From Geosiphon pyriformis (taxonomy: Eukaryota > Glomeromycota > Glomeromycetes > Archaeosporales > Geosiphonaceae), in NCBI GenBank assembly GCA_016748015.1, contig JAAOMT010000448.1, positions 121,834 through 185,833 on the forward strand: 64,000 nucleotides of DNA, written 5' to 3'. The number at the start of each line of letters is the position of its first letter. Position 1 is the stretch's first letter. The notes beneath the pieces are model-generated. The model worked only from the letters and a program-made list of their open reading frames with translations. It made no database searches and had not been told where the DNA came from. Made by a program: the position numbers and the translations under genes. Positions 57,322 through 64,000 of this stretch are shown piece after piece.

Positions 57322-60300
57322 ATGGTAGGTTGCTGAATTTGAATTGAAAATACTGTTAATGTCGTTGACTTTTCTCAATTTTTCCTAAATTTTAGCGCGT
57401 ATCTCCAAATTCAAATGAAGAACACTCGTCAAATAGCCATAAAGAGGGTAAATTTTAGTCTTCTTGTAAATTCAAATTTGTTAAATTTGTAATTTAAAAC
57501 TCACTTGACCAATTTCAAACGTGAATTTGAAGAAATCTTTGACGAGTTTAATGATGATTTTAGCGAAGATGGGGAAAATTCTCTTACCGTCGCAGAGTTT
57601 TCTAATCTAACCTTTGGGACGAACCCTTTGGAATTTGACCCCACTGATTTCGTTTGCGGAGAATTGGATGTTGCCAAGTTTTTTCAACTTGTTGTTGAAC
57701 CAATGCTTCAAAATGATGAACAGGGAATTTTACGCAACCTTTTCCCATACTTAATTGATCTTCTTAACCGAACAGTTACTTTTGACAAGATCGCTACCTG
57801 TATCAAAGAAACTCTCAAAATTTATTCAAACCCCACCCTTAAAAAATTAGAAATCTGCAAAGGTCGTGATTATCTTGCGATGTTTCTTGATCACATTCCT
57901 GATAAATCTTTACCAAAAATGCTCGGTACACTTGTATCTTCTAATATACCTATCCCTCTTCTTTTGACAAAGGAACATCAGTGCTATGAGAAAGGTCTTA
58001 GGGTACTCTCTGCCCTACGTGATATAGTAATTGAAAAGGATTACTGTCTTCTACTGGTTATGAACTTAACAACATCCAAATTGGAGAATCCTTTCTCCAA
58101 ACAACTTTATCCTGCCTTATGCAAAAATCGTGAAAAACCAACAGGGGTCACCTTTCCTGGCTCAATTGATATTACCTTCCACCCAGCATCAGAAAATAAG
58201 CTTCGCCGACCTATAGCCATTGCTGAAGCATATAACCTTGCACTCACATCCGATCCATTCCAAAGTATCATTAAAAACCTATCGAAAGAGGCATTCTTCA
58301 TTATCCTGAATACCTCTGAAATTGATTTTATTGGCAGTGAACCAACCGAAGAGCTTGGAGACCAAATTGAATCAATTGCTAGAAGCATGAATGGGAAATT
58401 GGGTAAAAGATTTTTGGTTCTTTACACGGACTCAAAATCACAACCAGCTACCATTCGGCGTGAAATGTTCAAACAACGAAAGCACTCACTAGAGACATTG
58501 TTCCATCTTCATAATGATAAAGATAATGGCCTCTCTGAGTTTTACATCAAGGTTATTTCGCCTGAAAAAATGGAGCAAAACCTGGAAGATATTAAAGAAA
58601 ATATTTTGGTTCAGTTGCCTCCCGAAAATCAGCAACGCCTGTATCCTCCTCTTGGAATTCGGCTGCCTTCTAAAGAGGAGCTAATTGTCTGGTCAGACAC
58701 AAGTGGTGATAATACTTTCGCCAGATCAATGACGCAACTTGGTTTTCAGACAGGTGTAAATGGTTTTCGCCGCGCTCAAATATTCCCCGCATCTAATTAT
58801 GAGCGAAAAATTGAAAATCTTAATGATAAACGACGTTTAAGCTCCGATAAATATTCCAATTTTATTTCAGAAGAAGAGATTGATAAAAGGATCAAAAATT
58901 TCAAGTTGGAAAAGGCTCTTATTGGGGATTCTTCTCAGATCTCAGCTCTCAAACTTTTCTCTGAAGTAGTAATTAATAAAAATTTTACCGAGATGAAGAA
59001 TTTTGCTCGAGATATTGATAGCCTATTTAAAACCCATTTGCAAGCGCTTTCGTCGCAAGAAAGTAAATCTCTGCAAAATCCAAACGATATAACGCGAGAA
59101 CAACTCAAAAGAGAAATTGAGGATAACGATATTTCGATACATGATTTTTGGAGAGAATTTGTGATCCTCTCGATGACCAAATACAATCGCGATCTATCTG
59201 TTTTGGAAAAACTATATAGCGTGAAACCAAGGTTAGATAAAACTGTTTTAGTCTCTTTTTTTATTACTTGAGAAAACTATAACTATTTGAGATTACAACC
59301 AGCCATCTTCAAGATGCTTATAAAACATGGGTTATCGAAGGCGAAGCAATGCAAATTTTAGATGGCTTATCACTACGCGCCCTCGATCCATCATTTTTGT
59401 CGAATGTTCTTTCCTCTTTGATGTCCGATTCCAATCGAAGGTTGATTGTTATCTCTGTCATTGGTCTTGAAAGTTCTGGAAAGTCGACCCTCTTGAATTA
59501 TTTATTTAAATGTGGATTTTCCACGTCTGCAGGCCGATGGTAACAGATTAAATCATTCTTGATTTTTTTACCTAGCTCGCGTTGTGCATGCAGTTAAAGT
59601 TAATAATCAAATCTATTTTCTTTTCAGCACTAAAGGGATGTACATGTCCTACCGTCACTCGGATTTCAAAGGAATTCCCTTTGACCTGCTTATTCTTGAC
59701 TCTGAAGGGATGAGCTCTACGGCACAAAAGTACATCACCAGAAGAAGCAGTTTTGATAAAAAGATAACCCTATTAGCTCTCATGTGCTCCCAAATTGTCA
59801 TCATCAATACAAAAGGGCTGACCAAAGATATTTCAAATATTCTTGAAGTATCGTCTTATCATTTAGATGCCTTGAGTAAGCGCAAATCTAAGCCACGGTT
59901 ACATTTTGTTTTACGTGACATGATGGACTCCAATAAAGCACAAAAGCCAGCATTCGATGATATTCGCGAAAGTCTTGAAGAAATGTTCCGTGAATTGCCT
60001 GGGTGTACCCAAGACTTGAGTGATTTTATGACTATTTCTGAGGAAGATGTGCACCTACTGGTCAATGCATTCACTTCTTTCCATGATGATCTAAGACCCA
60101 AAGCAATGAATATGTCTGAAACTGAGCATATTCACCTCCCGACGGTATGTAATTCGCTCGTTTTTTCCGTCTTCTTTCCTAATCGAATAAACAATAAATT
60201 GAAGTAATCTAAATTGATTTCATCTGCTCACATTATTTTAGGAATCATTTCCTTTAATTGTTTCAAATCTAAGAAAGTTACTCATTTCCTCGGCACTTGA

Positions 60301-62693
60301 TCATAATGACACAGGTTTTTTCGAAAATGTTCACGGTAAATTGGCTGATTGATAAATTTCTATTGTCTTTTATTACTTTTAAATATATATATTATTTTTA
60401 TCCTAGGATTTATAATCCATATGAATGCAATGTGGGAAACCATTGACGCACGAGGAAGTTTTTTGCATTTCGAAAATTTTAAAACAATACAAAAGTGGAA
60501 TTTAATGCAGAATTTTGTTGAAGCGCAACGAATTGCTTTTCTCGAGCCTTTCAAGAAAGAAGCAATAGAAAAAATGAAGGAAAAAATCAATAAACTGAGA
60601 TCAAATCTGACTAGCTACATTGAAATCAAGGAGGAATATCAAGAGTATCTTAAGATTTCCTCTGACAACTTTGCCAGTAGTGCGGTTGATGATTTTTTTC
60701 AAAAAGTAGGAATTCAAATTGATGATGTCATAAAGGATGAAGGCAAAACGCTCATTTGTGGTATGTTCATGACGGAGAAATTAGAGCTTGAAGCAAAATG
60801 GCGTGAAAAAGAGCTTTCTTTTAAAGAAAAAGCACTAATAAATAACGCAGAAAAGACCTTCAATGAAACTATTCAGCGATACAATACACTTTATGAAGCA
60901 GCAAAACTACAAAGTGATCAAGAAAGGACCCAAAAATTGTTCAATGAAGCATGGGGCGATGTAGAAAGTTTCCACAAGACTTCTATGGAAAATATGGTAC
61001 TCGGTAAACATCAGCTGCAGGAGCGTGTGGTTGATTCTTTCAATCGTGCTATTCAACGTGGCCAAAGCAATGTTAAAAAACACGACCTAGAATCCAAAAT
61101 GCAATTTGAACGAAAATTCTGGATGAAGTTAGAGAAGCCTGCGACATTACAACAATATTCTGTAACTGATCTTCAGGAGGAACTCTTCAAGAACATTGAG
61201 ATAAAGACAAAGACAGTGCCAAGTGGTTTAATGTCTATTATTACAAAATTAAGAAGTAATGAGAATGAAAAGCAAAATATGAAGAACAAAGCTGCAATGG
61301 CTATTCTTGATCAGGTTTCCCTTCTATGTGAAACAATTTGCAGCCAAATTACGCATCAAAAAATCTTGAGGAATGAGTATGATGAAACTTTTCAATGGCT
61401 TCGAAAGCTTTCGGATGGTTTATTTTACTTTCTGACTAATGAATTCAATACTCCAAATGCCCGATTTGTTCCTGAGCTAAATGATTTTAACATAATTGAG
61501 GTAAACTATTGATCTGGATGCGTCTTTGACGTTTTGAAAACATTGCTTAATCAAGTTCTCTTTAGAAATTTTACCGATGGCAAATTTATGCAACTTTGGA
61601 AAAGAATAATCAACGATGGCATGCAGAACAAGCGAAAAAATTACAAAAATACAAAGACGAACTTCAAATAAATTTTAGAGAACTTGTGAAAAATAACTTT
61701 TCTTTTCATTGTCACTCCAAAAACTTTTCAAAACACATAATCAATCAATTGGAAATAACCCTTATTACACTCCAAAATAGCGTTCAAAATGATGTCGATG
61801 AATACATCAAACGTTGGGTTACTAAATATGGAGCCACCAATGAAGCGCACCAACGCAGTTTTGGTAAGCGTGATAAAGGTGCGGCACGCTGGTATATAAA
61901 TAATCAAAGAGGATATCTAAAGCATGTTTTCAATGAAGAATCCAAAAAAGTTCTTGAAGAGATTAAAAAGAAAAAAGTCAGGGACATTATAGAAAAGATT
62001 GAAAAAACCCAAACTTCTCTCATATCCCTTATTGATGAAGATTGGTGTGGAAGCTCTTCAGCCACTCTTGAAGAGATTATTTCCAAACACAAACATTCTT
62101 CTATATCAAAGAATGTTCATGAGTATGTAGAAAACTTCTCATTTGCTGGTTCTTGTCGAATAAGTAAATCATCAGCAATCTGGGATCCACTCAAGCGAGA
62201 TCTAGCCAGTGAGTTCAAGCTATTGTTAGAAAATTGGAAAAGAGACGCAAATTCTCGCGTTGAATCCGACATTAAAAATAATATCCGGGTAAACTGGGAT
62301 AAAGTCGAAGGCTGTCCAGCATGTTGTCCTGTCTGCAAGGCAAAATGTGAACTTCCCCAAGGTGATCATACTCATGAGACTTCGACACACATCTTGGCTG
62401 CTTTCGGTGGTTATAGGGGGGAGATTACTGGGCAGGCAACTTTAGTTGTTTGTTCTGAAACAGCCGCACGTGATAAGCACATATGGTGGAGTCCTCTTTT
62501 GGAAAAATATGTGGGAATCAATGAATTAATGCAAGCAAACCAGCCTCCCTGGAAACCGATGTCTTTTGATTTAATTCAAGAAGAACAAGCGAAAAATATG
62601 AGATATATTTGGTGGTACTTGAGAAAAGAGTTATGTGAAAAGTATGATATGATAGATTCAACTCCAAGTGATTGGGAGAGATATTCTCGGTAA
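57322..62693 (+). CDS. VLIG/GVIN-type very large GTPase, 1607 aa
   Basis: Model: 57322-57324 (the ATG alone), 57396-57447, 57533-59231, 59303-59539, 59628-60144, 60242-60335, 60407-61500, 61566-62693; phases agree and the total is 1608 codons with stop. The VLIG-type G domain starts near residue 634: P-loop G-LESS-GKST (639-647), SAGRCTKG with the switch Thr at about 665, and LDSEG (688-691) as the G3 motif; IVIINTKGL follows. The N-terminal ~580 residues resemble the helical part of the family. After the G domain comes a ~600-residue helical, coiled-coil-rich region. The C-terminus has a Cys/His cluster (CPACCPVCKAKCE...H...H, about 1482-1510) followed by FGGYRGE, as in vertebrate members. 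Vertebrate VLIGs are interferon-induced and cytosolic/nuclear; the fungal role is unknown, and I infer a GTP-driven remodelling or immunity-like function only by family. Introns 1 and 3 are the least certain. Confidence 0.85.
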
Positions 62694-64000
62694 ATGTGAA
62701 GTTATTTCTCAGTGATATTCTTTAAACCATAGCCATAGAATTCAAAATATTTGATTTTGAATATTCTTTTAAAGCCTTAAAATGCGGGAATTTTGTACTT
62801 AGATTTTATATAAGATATTTTATTAGATTTATGAAACTAAATGTCAAAGGTAGCTTTTTTCATAAATTGACAACCGAATCAAATTCAAAATAAAACTACA
62901 ATTACTCTTTTATTAGCAAAAACATGTCAAATATTTTATGTTTTAGTACTCTAACCCAAAAGAACTAGTAAAAAAGAAAAAAAACTGGGTAAGAATAATC
63001 CGAAAATTAAAATAATTTTGGAATAAAATACAAAGATTACAAAGTAAAATATAAAATAACTAACAATGCATGGTTGAACTCCCAAAAAAGGTTATTATTT
63101 TTAAATAAAAATTGTGCAAACCAAAATTTTTTTACTAGTTCTATTAATTTTAAATATGGTATTATTATAATTATTAGAAAATTCGTTTACTATAAATATT
63201 CCCTCAAATAAATTACAACCCAAGAATGGCTAATTTAAGCTCACTATATATATTTTTTCAAGATCGAATAAATGAAAGACTTTTATTTGTAAGAATAGCT
63301 GGATAATTGAAATAAATTAGTAAAAATATTTAAACAAAAATTTTCAGCACAGAATATTTTGAAAAACCTAAAATTATTGCATTATTCAATTTTGTTACTG
63401 CCAAAAAGTTCAGGAGAAATTACAGGAGACTATAGTTTAAGAAATTAAGTACATAAAAGAAAATACAAAAGGTTATAAGAAAATATAAATTCTAAAGATA
63501 ATTCATCCAAGTACAATTTATAAAAGTTGTTTTCAATAAAATATTAATTTAAAACAGAATTAATATATTTATTTAATATATTTTTTATTTATTAAAAAAT
63601 AATCAATTAAAAAGTTTTTTTAATTAACAAAATTTTATTAACTATTATTAGTAAATATAAAACTTTACACAAATTCAAATGAAAATAAGATGTCGTAATA
63701 TTTTTCACAATTTATTTTCTATTTTTTTTTTGAGACAACCTTAACTCGAGACTTTAAAAATTTCAACCTTTTAATACAAACTTTGCAAATTTGAATTATA
63801 ATAAATTTTAAATAAAAAAAAACCACAAATGTTATTAATAACGAGAAAATATTTCGCATTGATTTTTGTCTTTATCAAAACATGAACTGTGTTTGATAAA
63901 TTTTAAAAAAAATTTATCACAAATTCATTATAAAAAAAAACATGAAAGTTTAAATCATAAAGAAAACGTTATAAACATTGCACAAAATCCATAAAAAAAA
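62694..64000. other. Downstream intergenic region
   Basis: AT-rich; the first few hundred bases are the likely 3' UTR of the VLIG gene. I see no gene, RNA or repeat. Confidence 0.5.

Noticed and set aside
59584-59627. ATG at 59584 as a separate gene start within the VLIG region
   Set aside because: This segment is intron: splicing 59539 to 59628 rejoins the conserved SAGRC-TKG of the G domain in frame.
1-64000. tRNA, rRNA or snRNA genes
   Set aside because: No cloverleaf-compatible stretch with A and B boxes, and no rRNA-like conserved block, was recognised by eye; a covariance-model scan was not possible.

Overview
The window looks like a nuclear contig of an arbuscular mycorrhizal fungus (Glomeromycotina, Rhizophagus-like). 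This is an inference. It rests on very AT-rich DNA, short GT-AG introns of about 70-160 bases, a LINE family and a Ty3-type gag whose translations resemble elements I associate with that group, and a fungal member of the very large GTPase (VLIG/GVIN) family. I ran no database search.

Layout. 1-12.87 kb is one LINE (copy A), cut off by the window edge and split by two LTR elements: a pol-deleted Ty3-like element on the minus strand (1613-6429) and a coding-poor, LARD-like element (9090-12580). 14446-22063 is a longer Ty3-like element with gag, protease, RT, RNase H, integrase and an extra ORF after integrase, all decayed. 22.63-25.0 kb and 35.2-38.5 kb are 5'-truncated LINEs. 38.97-45.74 kb is a full-length LINE with ORF1 and ORF2, sitting inside an older ~108-bp tandem repeat. 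Between them lie AT-rich deserts; one holds a solo LTR so eroded (34174-35051) that almost every C and G has become T or A.

Host genes. Four cellular loci can be modelled exon by exon. (1) A 616-aa orphan protein (27302-31358, minus) whose first intron is a 1.8-kb minisatellite. (2) Mitochondrial ribosomal protein mL46 with an intact Nudix box (47388-48671, plus). (3) A 608-aa disordered protein ending in a CaaX-type cysteine cluster (49406-51566, minus), convergent with mL46. (4) A 1607-aa VLIG-type GTPase (57322-62693, plus). A BED/hAT transposase remnant with a CAGGG terminus lies at 46176-47185. No tRNA, rRNA or CRISPR array was recognised.

Themes. Transposon copies decay almost only by transitions: reading frames carry stops from CAA, CAG, CGA or TGG codons but very few frameshifts, and paired LTRs differ mostly by C/T and A/G. 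The three complete LTR elements share 4-bp target duplications, TGTTAC-type termini and a primer site starting TGGTGCT (TAGTGCT in one), so they look like one insertion lineage. The element genes form retrotransposition units, now dead or trans-dependent; the host genes appear functionally unrelated to each other.
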